Positions 1-8,989 of a DNA stretch of 64,000 nt are shown here, piece after piece. Numbering within the stretch: the first letter of the stretch is position 1; each line of letters starts with the position of its first letter. Under the pieces are notes generated by a model, which worked only from the letters and a program-made list of their open reading frames with translations, had not been told where the DNA came from and made no database searches. Both the position numbers and the translations under genes were made by a program. Source of the DNA: Mesorhizobium sp. GbtcB19 (GTDB lineage: Bacteria; Pseudomonadota; Alphaproteobacteria; Rhizobiales; Rhizobiaceae); contig NZ_JAGXJY010000009.1 in assembly GCF_019091085.1 (NCBI RefSeq), positions 62,001-126,000 of the forward strand, given 5' to 3'.

Positions 1-32
1 TCTCGAAGGAATAGCGTCCTCGGACGCGCCTC

Positions 33-1100
33 GTGAGCGTAGCTGAAAACCAGGCGGCGGCAGGGCGCGGCAGCGCCCGTGCCGTCGCCATTCTATCGTC
101 GCTTGGCCGCTTCCTGGTCATCGCCGTGACGACCTATCTCGGTCTTCTCGCGGTGACCTTCTTCATCGGCCGCGTCATCCCGATCGATCCGGTGCTGGCG
201 GTGTTGGGCGACCGCGCGCCAACCGCTGTCGTCGAACGCACGCGCCGCGAGATGGGGCTCGATCTGCCCTGGATCGAGCAGTTCTATCTCTATGTCAAAG
301 CAGCGTTGAGAGGCGACTTCGGCACCTCGGTGCTGACCACCAATCCGGTGATGTCCGACATCCGCCGGGTCTTTCCGGCAACGATCGAGCTGGCGACGCT
401 GGGCACGCTGATCGGCGCCGTCCTTGGCGTGCCGCTCGGCGTGCTGGCCGCCGTCAAACGCGGCAGCCTGATCGACCAGATCGCGCGCATCATCGGCCTG
501 ATCGGCTATTCGGTGCCGATCTTCTGGCTGGGACTGCTAGGGCTCGTCCTGTTTTATGCCAAGCTGCAATGGGTCGCCTTTCCGGCGCGACTCGACGTCG
601 TCTACGAATACACCTTCACGCCGATCACCGGCTTCTACCTGCTCGACTCGGCCATGCAGGGCCAATGGGACGTCTTCTACGACGCCTACCGCCACATCAT
701 CCTGCCGGCCGCGCTGCTTGGCTATTTCGCGCTCGCCTATATCAGCCGCATGACCCGCTCCTTCATGCTGAACGAGCTGGCGCAGGAATATATCGTCGCC
801 GCGCGCGCCAAGGGCCTGTCGGAAACGCGTATCATCTGGGGCCACGCGCTGCGCAACGCCGCCGTGCCGATGGTGACGGTGATCGCGCTGTCCTATGCCA
901 GCCTGCTCGAAGGCTCGGTGCTGACCGAGACCGTCTTCTCCTGGCCGGGCATCGGCCTCTACATCACCAATTCCCTCACCAACGCCGACATGAACGCCGT
1001 GCTCGGCGGCACCATCGTCATCGGCTCCGTCTTCATCGCCATCAACCTCCTGTCGGACCTGCTCTACAGGCTGCTCGATCCGAGGACGAAGACCGGATGA
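33..1100 (+). CDS. ABC transporter permease, DppB/OppB family
   Basis: Inner-membrane permease of a peptide/nickel/opine-type ABC importer. The 355-residue product has an N-terminal membrane segment (about residues 27-47), further hydrophobic segments around 120-180 and 220-345, and the cytoplasmic EAA loop of this family at about residues 252-275 (YIVAARAKGLSE then RNA), which docks on the ATPases. Length is normal for DppB. The GTG start is the first available and is not backed by a strong ribosome site. The matching permease and two ATPases follow on the same strand; the solute-binding protein is not in the window and would be expected upstream, beyond base 1. The substrate cannot be read from the sequence. 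Confidence 0.9.
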   Translation: MSVAENQAAAGRGSARAVAILSSLGRFLVIAVTTYLGLLAVTFFIGRVIPIDPVLAVLGDRAPTAVVERTRREMGLDLPWIEQFYLYVKAALRGDFGTSVLTTNPVMSDIRRVFPATIELATLGTLIGAVLGVPLGVLAAVKRGSLIDQIARIIGLIGYSVPIFWLGLLGLVLFYAKLQWVAFPARLDVVYEYTFTPITGFYLLDSAMQGQWDVFYDAYRHIILPAALLGYFALAYISRMTRSFMLNELAQEYIVAARAKGLSETRIIWGHALRNAAVPMVTVIALSYASLLEGSVLTETVFSWPGIGLYITNSLTNADMNAVLGGTIVIGSVFIAINLLSDLLYRLLDPRTKTG

Positions 1101-1138
1101 GCAGAGCTATCCCGCTTTCGGGTCTGGCTGCGGCCAAT

Positions 1139-1274
1139 CACCCCCACTCCGGCTCTTCGGGCCACCTCTCCCCCTGCCCGGGGGAGAGGAAAAACCGCTC
1201 GCACGCTTGGCGCCTTTCCTCTCCCCCGTCGAACGGGGGAGAGGTGGTCTGCGAAGCAGACCGGAGCGGGGGTC
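1139..1274. repeat. Mosaic palindromic element between the two permease genes
   Basis: The outer arms are CCCCCACTCCGG (from 1141) and its near reverse complement CCGGAGCGGGGGT (1261-1273). Inside are two nested hairpins built on CTCTCCCCC...GGGGGAGAG: one at about 1166-1188 with loop TGCC and one at about 1219-1243 with loop GTCGAA. The element fills the 196-base gap between genes that would otherwise be tightly packed. It looks like a rhizobial dispersed palindrome (RIME/REP-like); that family assignment is from memory, while the symmetry is visible directly. Confidence 0.8.
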
Positions 1275-1296
1275 GACGGCGTCAGGAGACGTTGTC

Positions 1297-2223
1297 ATGA
1301 CCGCCTCCGACGCCGGCCATCTCTCCCGTCGCGAATGGTTGCTTAGCGACCGGCCGGCCTCGCGTGTGCAGGCGAGGCTCGGCCGCGCCTATGTCGCCTG
1401 GCGGCGCTTTTCCGCCAACCGGCTGGCTTTGGTCGGCCTGCTCATCATCCTCGCACTGGTGGTGGTTGCCGCCCTTGCCGATGTGCTGGCGCCTTACTCG
1501 CCGACCGTCGGCGACCTGAAGAACGCCCGCCTGCTGGCGCCGAGCGCCGCGCATTGGTTCGGCACCGACGACCTCGGCCGTGACATCTATTCGCGCATCG
1601 TCTACGGCTCGCGCTGGACGCTTTATGTCGTCATCCTGGTCGCCGTCATCGCCGCGCCCATCGGCCTTTTGGTCGGAACGGTCGCCGGTTATGCCGGCGG
1701 CTGGACCGACACGATCCTGATGCGGATCACCGACATCTTCCTCGCCTTTCCCAAGCTGGTGCTGGCGCTGGCTTTCGTTGCGGCGCTCGGCCCCGGCATC
1801 GAGAACGCCGTGCTGGCGATAGCCATCACCTCCTGGCCGCCTTACGCGCGCATCGCCCGTGCCGAAACGCTGACGGTGCGCAACTCCGACTATATCAAGG
1901 CGGTGCAATTGATGGGCGCCTCGCCTTTCCGCATCGTGCTGCGCCACATCATGCCGCTCTGCATCTCCTCGCTGATCATCCGCGTGACGCTCGACATGGC
2001 GGGCATCATCCTCACCGCCGCCGGCCTCGGCTTCCTCGGCCTCGGCGCGCAGCCGCCGCTGCCCGAATGGGGTGCGATGATCGCGTCCGGCCGCCGCTTC
2101 ATTCTCGACCAGTGGTGGGTTGCCGCGGCCCCGGGTGCCGCCATCCTCATCGTCAGCCTCGGCTTCAACCTGCTCGGCGACGGCCTGCGCGATGCGCTCG
2201 ACCCCCGGAGTGGCGACCAATGA
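1297..2223 (+). CDS. ABC transporter permease, DppC/OppC family
   Basis: Second permease of the peptide-type importer, partner of the permease encoded just upstream. The 308-residue form starts at ATG 1297, preceded by AGGAG at 1284-1288; an in-frame GTG-less extension back to 1207 would run through the palindromic element and is rejected. The N-terminus holds the OppC-type cytoplasmic stretch with the membrane segment at about residues 42-65, followed by the extracytoplasmic region with the family motif FGTDDLGRDIYSR and five more hydrophobic segments. The EAA loop lies at about residues 199-220 (YIKAVQLMGAS). The downstream ATPase gene begins 10 bases after the stop. Confidence 0.9.
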   Translation: MTASDAGHLSRREWLLSDRPASRVQARLGRAYVAWRRFSANRLALVGLLIILALVVVAALADVLAPYSPTVGDLKNARLLAPSAAHWFGTDDLGRDIYSRIVYGSRWTLYVVILVAVIAAPIGLLVGTVAGYAGGWTDTILMRITDIFLAFPKLVLALAFVAALGPGIENAVLAIAITSWPPYARIARAETLTVRNSDYIKAVQLMGASPFRIVLRHIMPLCISSLIIRVTLDMAGIILTAAGLGFLGLGAQPPLPEWGAMIASGRRFILDQWWVAAAPGAAILIVSLGFNLLGDGLRDALDPRSGDQ

Positions 2224-2233
2224 GTGGCGATCA

Positions 2234-3070
2234 ATGAGCGACACGCTCCTCGAGGTCGACGATCTGCGCGTCACCTTCCCGACCCGCACGGGCCTCGTGC
2301 AGGCTGTGCGCGGCGTTTCCTTCTCGCTGGGCCGCGAGCGTCTCGGCATTGTCGGCGAAAGCGGCTCCGGCAAGTCGCAGACCGGCCGCGCCATCATGGG
2401 GCTGACCCCGCCGCAGGCCGAGGTTTCGGCCAGGAAACTCGCCTTCGACGGCATGGATTTGCTTTCCATATCGCCACGTGAGCGGCGCGCGCTGCGGGGA
2501 AACCGCATCGCCATGATCCTGCAGGATCCGAAATATTCGCTCGATCCGGTGATGACCATCGGCCGCCAGATCGTCGAGACGCTGCGCACGCATGAAAAAG
2601 TCTCCAAGGCCGAGGCACGCGAACGGGCTTTAGCCATGCTGCAGGCGGTGCAGATCCGCGACCCGGCCCGCGTCTTTGACCTGTATCCACATGAGGTCTC
2701 GGGCGGCATGGGCCAGCGCGCTATGATCGCCATGATGCTGATCACCGGGCCGGAGCTGATGATCGCCGACGAGCCGACCTCGGCGCTCGACGTCACCGTG
2801 CAGCTCGACGTGCTCAAGATCCTCGACAAGCTCGTCGCCGAGCGCGGCATGGGCCTGATCTTCATCTCGCACGACCTGCGACTGGTTTCGTCCTTCTGCG
2901 ACCGGGTCGTCGTCATGTATGCGGGCAAGGTGGTCGAGCAGATCAAGGCCTCCGATCTGCGCGATGCCCAGCATCCCTACACGCGCGGCCTGCTCAACTG
3001 CATGCCGAGGATCGGCTTCGAGCGCCATCCGTTGCCAGTGCTCGACCGCAAGCCGGAGTGGGCGGCATGA
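2234..3070 (+). CDS. Peptide-type ABC transporter ATP-binding protein, DppD family
   Basis: First of two ATPases energising the importer. The 278-residue protein has all nucleotide-binding motifs: Walker A GESGSGKS (residues 41-48), signature VSGGMGQ (about 155-161), Walker B with DEPTSALD (about 179-186) and the H-loop SHDLR (about 212). The C-terminus contains HPYTRGLL, the short motif that opens the oligopeptide-ABC C-terminal domain, but the iron-sulfur-type C-terminal extension of longer DppD proteins is short here. ATG 2234 is the likely start. Its stop overlaps the start of the next ATPase gene in an ATGA arrangement, indicating translational coupling. Confidence 0.92.
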   Translation: MSDTLLEVDDLRVTFPTRTGLVQAVRGVSFSLGRERLGIVGESGSGKSQTGRAIMGLTPPQAEVSARKLAFDGMDLLSISPRERRALRGNRIAMILQDPKYSLDPVMTIGRQIVETLRTHEKVSKAEARERALAMLQAVQIRDPARVFDLYPHEVSGGMGQRAMIAMMLITGPELMIADEPTSALDVTVQLDVLKILDKLVAERGMGLIFISHDLRLVSSFCDRVVVMYAGKVVEQIKASDLRDAQHPYTRGLLNCMPRIGFERHPLPVLDRKPEWAA

Positions 3071-3816
3071 CGGCTGCCATCGCCATCGAGGGGCTGGAAG
3101 TCGTCTTCGACCGTTTTCGCGCGCTGAAGGGCGTCAGCCTCGAAGTTGGCGAAGGTCAATCCTACGGTCTGGTCGGCGAGAGCGGTTCCGGCAAGTCGAC
3201 GCTGCTGAGGGCGATCACCGGCCTAGTGCCTATCGATTCCGGCACCATCACTGTCAACGGCAAGAGACTTGGCAAGACCCGCGACAAGGCCTTTTACCGC
3301 GACGTGCAGATGGTGTTCCAGGATCCGTACGGCTCGCTGCATCCGCGCCAGACCGTCGACCGGCTGCTGCAGGAGCCCCTCGCGATCCATGGCATTGCCG
3401 ATGGCGAGAAGCGCATCGAGCGCGCGCTTGACGAGGTCGGCCTCGGCAATGGCTTCCGCTTCCGCTACGCGCATCAACTCTCCGGCGGCCAGCGCCAGCG
3501 CGTGGCGATTGCGCGTGCGCTCATCCTCGAGCCCTCGATCCTGCTCCTCGACGAGCCGACCTCGGCGCTCGACGCCTCGGTCCAGGCGGAGGTGCTGAAC
3601 CTATTGGAAGAAGTGCGGCGCCGCCGCAAGCTCACCTTCCTGATGGTCAGCCACGACCTCGCCATCATCACCCATATGTGCGAGCGGCTGATGGTGATGC
3701 AGAATGGCGAGGCGGTGGAGACGCTGACGGCGAGCCAGCTGATCGGCCATCGCGTCAGCGAGGACTATACGCGCAACCTGCTCAGGGCGAGCGAGGGGTT
3801 TGTGCGGACAGCCTGA
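3067..3816 (+). CDS. Peptide-type ABC transporter ATP-binding protein, DppF family
   Basis: Second ATPase of the importer, 249 residues. Walker A GESGSGKS is at residues 37-44, the signature LSGGQRQR at about 138-145, Walker B with LLLDEPTSALD at about 159-169 and the switch histidine in SHDL at about 197. It is shorter than the usual 320-330 residue DppF because the C-terminal oligopeptide domain is nearly absent; the closest fits are the compact ATPases of nickel or phosphonate-like importers in the same superfamily. The start at 3067 overlaps the upstream stop (ATGA). No clear terminator follows. Confidence 0.9.
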   Translation: MTAAIAIEGLEVVFDRFRALKGVSLEVGEGQSYGLVGESGSGKSTLLRAITGLVPIDSGTITVNGKRLGKTRDKAFYRDVQMVFQDPYGSLHPRQTVDRLLQEPLAIHGIADGEKRIERALDEVGLGNGFRFRYAHQLSGGQRQRVAIARALILEPSILLLDEPTSALDASVQAEVLNLLEEVRRRRKLTFLMVSHDLAIITHMCERLMVMQNGEAVETLTASQLIGHRVSEDYTRNLLRASEGFVRTA

Positions 3817-3893
3817 GCTTTTCGCGTCGCCAAGCCGGCCCTCGACTCTCGAAAAATAGCATATTAGCGTTGCAGTCTTGCGGGGGAGAAGGT

Positions 3894-4826
3894 TTGAACG
3901 TTTCTCCAAAAATAATCGTCAATGCAGCAAGGCGAGAGAACCTTTCGCCAGATCAATCTGCTTTTCTGGAAGCATTGTCCCGGAAAATTAGTGACTGCGG
4001 GTACTCGCCACTTGATGTCGATGGGGTGGCGTCGCTGACAGATCAGGTTGCGGCCATAAGGAGAATCCAAGGCGTCGTTGTCGTCGCATTTGCGCAGTGG
4101 AGCGCCTCCAGAATTTTCGTTCGCCGTAAGTCGAGTGCTACTCTCCCAAGTGAATTCAATCATTTATACATCGCACTAGCCAGTGCCCTGCAAAAGCCGC
4201 TCCTTGTGCTTCGAGAACAGGGGGTGACTGAACGTGGCGCTCTTCGCCCTACGATGGGACGCCCGGCTTTGAAAATCCCCTCTGAAATGGACCGGGATTG
4301 GCTCGACAGTGAGGAGTTCGAGGCAGAGTTTCGGCGCTGGCGTAGACAGATAGACAGCTCATGCCACGTTTTCTTTGGGTACGCTGGTGTCGCTTCCGAC
4401 ACCGCGAATCAACTCATTTCGTGGATGACCAAGAAGAATATTAAAGTGCTTGATTGGAAAGATTTTAACCCGTCTTCATCCATATTTTCTGGAATTGCAT
4501 CTGCAGCAAAAGAGGTTTCATTTGGATTGTTTCTTCTTACGGCAGATGATGTCAAGAAATCGAAAAATAAAGAGATATTCACTCCACGCGACAATGTCGT
4601 ATTTGAAGCTGGCTACTTTGCTGCTGCCAAGGGACTGGACCGTACCCTTCTAATCGTCGAGGATGGCATAAGCCTTCCATCCGATCTGGGTGGTATCATC
4701 TATTTGCGGCTTGATGGGCGCAAGAACGTGTCTTCGATTGAAGGGCGATTGGCCGATTTCCTCGAAACCGCATTGCAGCCACCGGATGGCTGCCAGCCTC
4801 GAGTGCCAAACCCGGGTCGCCACTAG
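3894..4826 (+). CDS. TIR-like domain protein with second N-terminal Rossmann-like domain
   Basis: Predicted 310-residue cytosolic protein. The C-terminal half (about residues 155-295) matches the TIR-like predicted nucleotide-binding family (PF10137 type): strand HVFFGYAG, LDWKDF at 186-191, TADD at 216-219, and the hallmark stretch PRDNVVFEAGYFAAAKG at 231-247 with Glu238 in the position of the catalytic glutamate of TIR NADases, then LPSDLGGIIYL. The N-terminal half (1-130) also alternates strands and helices and contains LPSEFNHLYIALASAL followed by KPLLVLREQGV, resembling nucleoside deoxyribosyltransferase/TIR-like folds. Start TTG 3894 follows a strong GGGGGAG. The gene is visibly AT-richer than both flanks and has no operon partner, which suggests horizontal acquisition. 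A defence or NAD-degrading role is inference from the family. Confidence 0.7.
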   Translation: MNVSPKIIVNAARRENLSPDQSAFLEALSRKISDCGYSPLDVDGVASLTDQVAAIRRIQGVVVVAFAQWSASRIFVRRKSSATLPSEFNHLYIALASALQKPLLVLREQGVTERGALRPTMGRPALKIPSEMDRDWLDSEEFEAEFRRWRRQIDSSCHVFFGYAGVASDTANQLISWMTKKNIKVLDWKDFNPSSSIFSGIASAAKEVSFGLFLLTADDVKKSKNKEIFTPRDNVVFEAGYFAAAKGLDRTLLIVEDGISLPSDLGGIIYLRLDGRKNVSSIEGRLADFLETALQPPDGCQPRVPNPGRH

Positions 4827-7800
4827 TTAAGACATGTTTGCGCCGACCTCCGGAGTAGGCGTACCTCTCTGGCTCTCCGGCTCCTTGATCCGGAACCACG
4901 TCACATAAAGCGCCGGCAGGAAGAGCAGCGTGATCGCCGTGCCGGCGATGATGCCGCCCATCATGGCGTAGGCCATCGGTCCCCAGAACACTTCGCGCGC
5001 GATCGGGATCAGCGCCAGGCTGGCGGCGGCCGCCGTTAGCGCGATCGGCCGCATGCGGTGCTCGGTCGCTTCGATCACCGCCGCCCAGCGATCCTTGCCT
5101 TCGGCGACGAGGTCCTCGATCTGCACGATCAGGATGACCGAGTTTCGGATCAGGATGCCGATCAGCGCCAGCACGCCGAGGATGGCGACGAAGCCGAGCG
5201 GCGCGCCGCTGGGCACCAGCGCCGCCACCACGCCGATCAGCCCGAGCGGCGCCACCGCCACCACCAGGAACAGGCGCTGGAAGCTCTGCAACTGGATCAT
5301 CAGGATGGTCGCCATGACGAACAGCATCAGCGGCACGACGGCCGCGATCGGTCCCTGGCTCTTGGCGCTTTCCTCGACCGAGCCCGCGGTCTCGACCGAA
5401 TAGCCGGGCGGCAGCTTGGCGATAAAGGCGTCGACCGACGGCTTCAGCTCGTTGACGACGGTCGCCGGCAGCACGTCGCCGACCAGGCCGGCGCGTACGG
5501 TGATCGTCGGCGTGCGGTTGCGGCGCCAGACCGTCGGCTGTTCGAGGTCGTAGCGGAAGTTGGCGATTGCCGCCAACGGGATCGACTCGCCGGTGCCAGT
5601 CGGCAATTGCAAGTTCTGCAGCGTCGAGATCGAACTGCGGTCCGCCTCGCGCGAGCGCGCCACGACATTGATCAGATAGGTGGCGTCGCGCACCTGGGTG
5701 ATCGTCGCGCCGCCGACCGTGCTGTTCAGCGCGCTGGCGATATCGGAGGAAGTGATGCCGAGCTGGCGCGCCTTGTCCTGCAGCACATCGACCCTCAGCA
5801 TGCGCTGCGGCTCGTTCCAGTCGAAGGTGGGCGCGGCAAGCTTCGGATTGGCCGAGATCAGGCCGGCGAATTGCTGCGCCAGCTCGCGCACCGTCTGGAT
5901 ATCGGGGCCGCCGACGCGGTATTGCACCGGGCGCCCGACCGGTGGCCCGAGCTCCAGTGGCTTGACGAAGGCGTCGGTGCCGACGAACTCCGCGCGCAGC
6001 AGCTTTTCCAGCGCCGGCTTCACCCGATTGCGCGCCTCGATGCTCTTGGTGACGATCACCGTCTGGCCGAAATAAGGATTGGCCGGCTGCACGTCATAGG
6101 CAAGCAGGAAGCGCACCGCGCCCTGGCCGATATAGGAACTGAAATGATCGATGTCGGGATTGCCGACCAGCGCCCGCTGTTCGAAGCGTTCCATCTGGTC
6201 GCGTGTCTCGGTGATCGAGGAGTTCTGCGGCAGGTTCCAGTCGACGACCAGCTCCGGCCGGTCGGATGGCGGGAAGAATTGCTGTTGTACGAGCCCGAAG
6301 CCGGCGATCGACGCCGCGAACAGAAGCACCGTCACGATGATGGTCAGCCAGTGCCGGCGCACCGACAAGACAAGGATGCGCCGGAACATCGAGGTGAAAC
6401 GTCCGGGCTGGTCGTGATGCTTCTCTTTCATCGTCGCCGGCAGGATGGTCACGCCGAGCAGCGGCGCGAACAGCACCGCCACGATCCATGACACTAGCAG
6501 CGACACCGCGATGACGACGAACAGCGTGAAGGTGTATTCGCCGGCGGCGCTCGAATTGAGGCCGATCGGGATGAACCCGGCGACCGTCACCAGCGTGCCG
6601 GTCAGCATCGGGAAGGCGGTCGAGGTGTAAACATAGGTGGCCGCCTTGCGCAGATTGTCGCCGACCTCCAGCCGCGCCACCATCATCTCCACCGCGATCA
6701 TCGCGTCGTCGACCAATAGCCCCAGCGCAATGATCAATGCGCCGAGCGAGATACGCTGCAGCGAGATGCCGAGATAGGCCATGACCGTGAAGGTGATGGC
6801 CAGCACCAGCGGGATCGACAGCGCCACGACGAAGCCGGCGCGCATGCCGAGGCTGATGAAGGAGACCGCGAGCACGATCGCCACCGCCTCGAACAGCGCC
6901 CGCGTGAAACCCGACACCGCCTCCTCGACGATGACCGGCTGGTCGGCCACCAGATGCACGCCGACGCCGACCGGCAGGTCAGCCAGCACCTTCTGCATCT
7001 CCTCATGCAGCGCCTCGCCGAATTTGAGCAGGTTGGCATTGGGCTTCATGCCGATGGCAAGGCCGATCGCATCCTGGCCGTTGAAGCGGAACAGGGACGT
7101 CGGCGGGTCGACATAGCCGCGCCGGATCGTCGCCACATCGCTCAGCCGGAAGAAGCGGTCGTTGACGCGCAAATTGATGGCGCGCAGGCTTTCCTCGGAG
7201 GTGAACTGACCGCCGACGCGAACGCTGACGCGCTCCGGTCCGGACTGGATGACGCCGGAGGGCGTGATCGCGTTCTGCGCCTGCAGGCTGGCGACGATTT
7301 GCTGCTGGTTGAGGCCGAGCGCCGCGATCTGCCGGCTCGAGAATTCGAGATAGATCGCCTCGTCTTGCGCGCCGACCAGGTCGACCTTGCCGGCATTGGG
7401 CACGGTCAGGATCTTGGTGCGGACGTCCTCGACATAGTCGCGCAATTGGCGCGGCGTCAGCCCGTCGGCGGTGAAGGCGTAGATGTTGCCGTAGACGTCG
7501 CCGAAGCGGTCGTTGAAGAACGGTCCCTGCACGCCTTGCGGAAACTGCGCCTTGATGTCGTTGACCATGTTGCGCACCTGAAGCCAGTTCGGCACGACAT
7601 CGCGCGCCTTGGTGGTGTCCTTCAGGTTGACGAAGATGACGGTCTGGCCGGCGGTGGTGACCGATCTGGTGAAGTCGAGGCTGTCGAGCTCCTCGAGCTT
7701 CTTCTCGATGCGGTCGGTCACCTGCTGCACCGTCTCCCTGACCGAGGCGCCGGGCCAGTTGGCCTGGATGATCATGGTCTTGATGGTGAAGGCGGGGTCT

Positions 7801-7916
7801 TCCTCGCGGCCGAGATTGAGATAGGAGAAAATGCCGGCCACCACGAAGACCAGCATGAAATACCAGACCATGGAGCGGTGGCTGAGCGCCCAGTCGGAGA
7901 GGTTGAAGCCCTTCAT
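4827..7916 (-). CDS. RND family efflux transporter permease (TriC/AcrB-like)
   Basis: Inner-membrane proton-driven efflux pump subunit of 1029 residues, the normal length for the HAE/AcrB class. The N-terminus reads FNLSDWALSHRSMVWYF, typical of the branch that works with two adaptors, followed by a first membrane helix, a long periplasmic porter domain, the helix cluster with LGLLVDDAMIAVE (TM4 proton-relay region, adjacent aspartates), a second porter domain and a final helix cluster ending in LFLPALYVTWFR. Its ATG overlaps the stop of the upstream adaptor gene (ATGA). The two adaptor genes upstream complete a three-gene operon; no TolC-like outer-membrane factor is encoded nearby, so it probably borrows one. 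It converges with the TIR-like gene. Confidence 0.93.
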   Translation of the reverse strand: MKGFNLSDWALSHRSMVWYFMLVFVVAGIFSYLNLGREEDPAFTIKTMIIQANWPGASVRETVQQVTDRIEKKLEELDSLDFTRSVTTAGQTVIFVNLKDTTKARDVVPNWLQVRNMVNDIKAQFPQGVQGPFFNDRFGDVYGNIYAFTADGLTPRQLRDYVEDVRTKILTVPNAGKVDLVGAQDEAIYLEFSSRQIAALGLNQQQIVASLQAQNAITPSGVIQSGPERVSVRVGGQFTSEESLRAINLRVNDRFFRLSDVATIRRGYVDPPTSLFRFNGQDAIGLAIGMKPNANLLKFGEALHEEMQKVLADLPVGVGVHLVADQPVIVEEAVSGFTRALFEAVAIVLAVSFISLGMRAGFVVALSIPLVLAITFTVMAYLGISLQRISLGALIIALGLLVDDAMIAVEMMVARLEVGDNLRKAATYVYTSTAFPMLTGTLVTVAGFIPIGLNSSAAGEYTFTLFVVIAVSLLVSWIVAVLFAPLLGVTILPATMKEKHHDQPGRFTSMFRRILVLSVRRHWLTIIVTVLLFAASIAGFGLVQQQFFPPSDRPELVVDWNLPQNSSITETRDQMERFEQRALVGNPDIDHFSSYIGQGAVRFLLAYDVQPANPYFGQTVIVTKSIEARNRVKPALEKLLRAEFVGTDAFVKPLELGPPVGRPVQYRVGGPDIQTVRELAQQFAGLISANPKLAAPTFDWNEPQRMLRVDVLQDKARQLGITSSDIASALNSTVGGATITQVRDATYLINVVARSREADRSSISTLQNLQLPTGTGESIPLAAIANFRYDLEQPTVWRRNRTPTITVRAGLVGDVLPATVVNELKPSVDAFIAKLPPGYSVETAGSVEESAKSQGPIAAVVPLMLFVMATILMIQLQSFQRLFLVVAVAPLGLIGVVAALVPSGAPLGFVAILGVLALIGILIRNSVILIVQIEDLVAEGKDRWAAVIEATEHRMRPIALTAAAASLALIPIAREVFWGPMAYAMMGGIIAGTAITLLFLPALYVTWFRIKEPESQRGTPTPEVGANMS

Positions 7917-8989
7917 CAGACGCCGCCCTCCGGCACTTTGACCTTCTGGCCTTCGCTCAGGCTGTGGACGCCGGCCGTGACGACGCGCATGCCGGCCTCA
8001 AGCCCCTCCGCCACCGTGAAGGAGCCGCCATTCTTCGAAGCGACCTTGATCTCGCGCGCGCTCACGCTGGACGATTGCGGATCGACGATCCAGACCTTCT
8101 CCGAACCGTCCTTTTCGAGCAGCGCCGATATCGGCAGTTCGATCGTCGGCGTGACCTTGGTCATGCGCGTTGCGGTGATCGTCGAGCCCAGGCGGAAGGC
8201 CGTCGGCGGATCGACCAGTGTCAGCCGCACGCGGCGGCTGCGGGTCGAGCCCTCCGATTGCGGCGCGATCTCGCGCAGCGTGGCGTCGGTTTTGATGGTC
8301 GGCAGCGATTGCAGGATGATCTCGAACGGCGTGCCGACGGTGAGATCGCCGATCAACTGGTCGGGAATGTCGACCACGGCCTCGCGCGGGTCGGTGCGCG
8401 CCACGGTGACGACCGTCTGTCCGGCCGACACCGTCTGGCCGACCTCGGCGCCCACCGCGGTGACGACGCCGTCGAAATCGGAGAACAGCCGGGCATAGCC
8501 GAGCTGCTCCTGCGATTTGGCCAAGGCTGCATTGGCGCGCTCGACGCCGGCTTCCGCCGCCTGCCGCGCTTGTTTCGCGGCATCGAATGTGGCCTGCGAG
8601 GTGTTGGCCGAGGCAAGCAATTGCCGCTGGCGATCCTCGCTGGCGGCCGCATTGGTGAACTGCGCCTGCGCGTTCGACAGATCGGCTTTCGAAGCCTGGA
8701 CGGCAAGCTCCAGCGCCGTCGGGTCGAGTGCCGCGATCGTTGTGCCCTTGGTGACGAGGTCGCCGACCTTGACGTCGCGCGAGACGACGCGGCCGAGCAG
8801 GCGGAAGGCAAGGTCGGCGCTGTATTGCGGTTCGACCGAGCCGGCAAAGCCGAAGGTCTCGACGGTCTTCGGCTCGACCACCAGCGACAGCACCGGCCGG
8901 ACGACCTCCGGCGGCTTCTCCTCCGAGCGCGAGCAGGCGGCAAGCGCGGCGAGGACCAGCAGGGGAGCGATGTGCGACAACCGGCTCAT
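7916..8989 (-). CDS. RND efflux periplasmic adaptor (second MFP), lipoprotein
   Basis: Membrane-fusion (HlyD/AcrA-type) adaptor of 357 residues bridging the RND pump and an outer-membrane channel. The N-terminus is a lipoprotein signal with lipobox LAAC at residues 16-19. A lipoyl-like segment lies around FRLLGRVVSRDVKVGDLV, followed by an alpha-hairpin rich in Ala, Gln and Asn (about residues 75-150), then beta-barrel and membrane-proximal domains. ATGA overlaps occur at both ends: with the upstream adaptor (8986-8989) and with the pump gene (7914-7918). Two adaptors in tandem argue for an obligate hetero-adaptor pump like TriAB. Confidence 0.9.
   Translation of the reverse strand: MSRLSHIAPLLVLAALAACSRSEEKPPEVVRPVLSLVVEPKTVETFGFAGSVEPQYSADLAFRLLGRVVSRDVKVGDLVTKGTTIAALDPTALELAVQASKADLSNAQAQFTNAAASEDRQRQLLASANTSQATFDAAKQARQAAEAGVERANAALAKSQEQLGYARLFSDFDGVVTAVGAEVGQTVSAGQTVVTVARTDPREAVVDIPDQLIGDLTVGTPFEIILQSLPTIKTDATLREIAPQSEGSTRSRRVRLTLVDPPTAFRLGSTITATRMTKVTPTIELPISALLEKDGSEKVWIVDPQSSSVSAREIKVASKNGGSFTVAEGLEAGMRVVTAGVHSLSEGQKVKVPEGGV

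Noticed and set aside
1..36. End of an upstream coding sequence
   Set aside because: Two frames end within the first 45 bases (TGA at 34-36, TAG at 12-14), but too little is left to tell which, if any, belongs to a solute-binding protein gene.
1139..1274. CRISPR-like array from repeated GGGGGAGAG blocks
   Set aside because: Only two hairpin units, no regular spacers and no cas genes; it is a palindromic element.
1282..2946. Long minus-strand open frame of 554 codons across the permease and ATPase genes
   Set aside because: Composition is Arg/Ala/Asp-rich with no domain pattern; it is antisense to well-supported ABC genes and reflects high GC at third positions.
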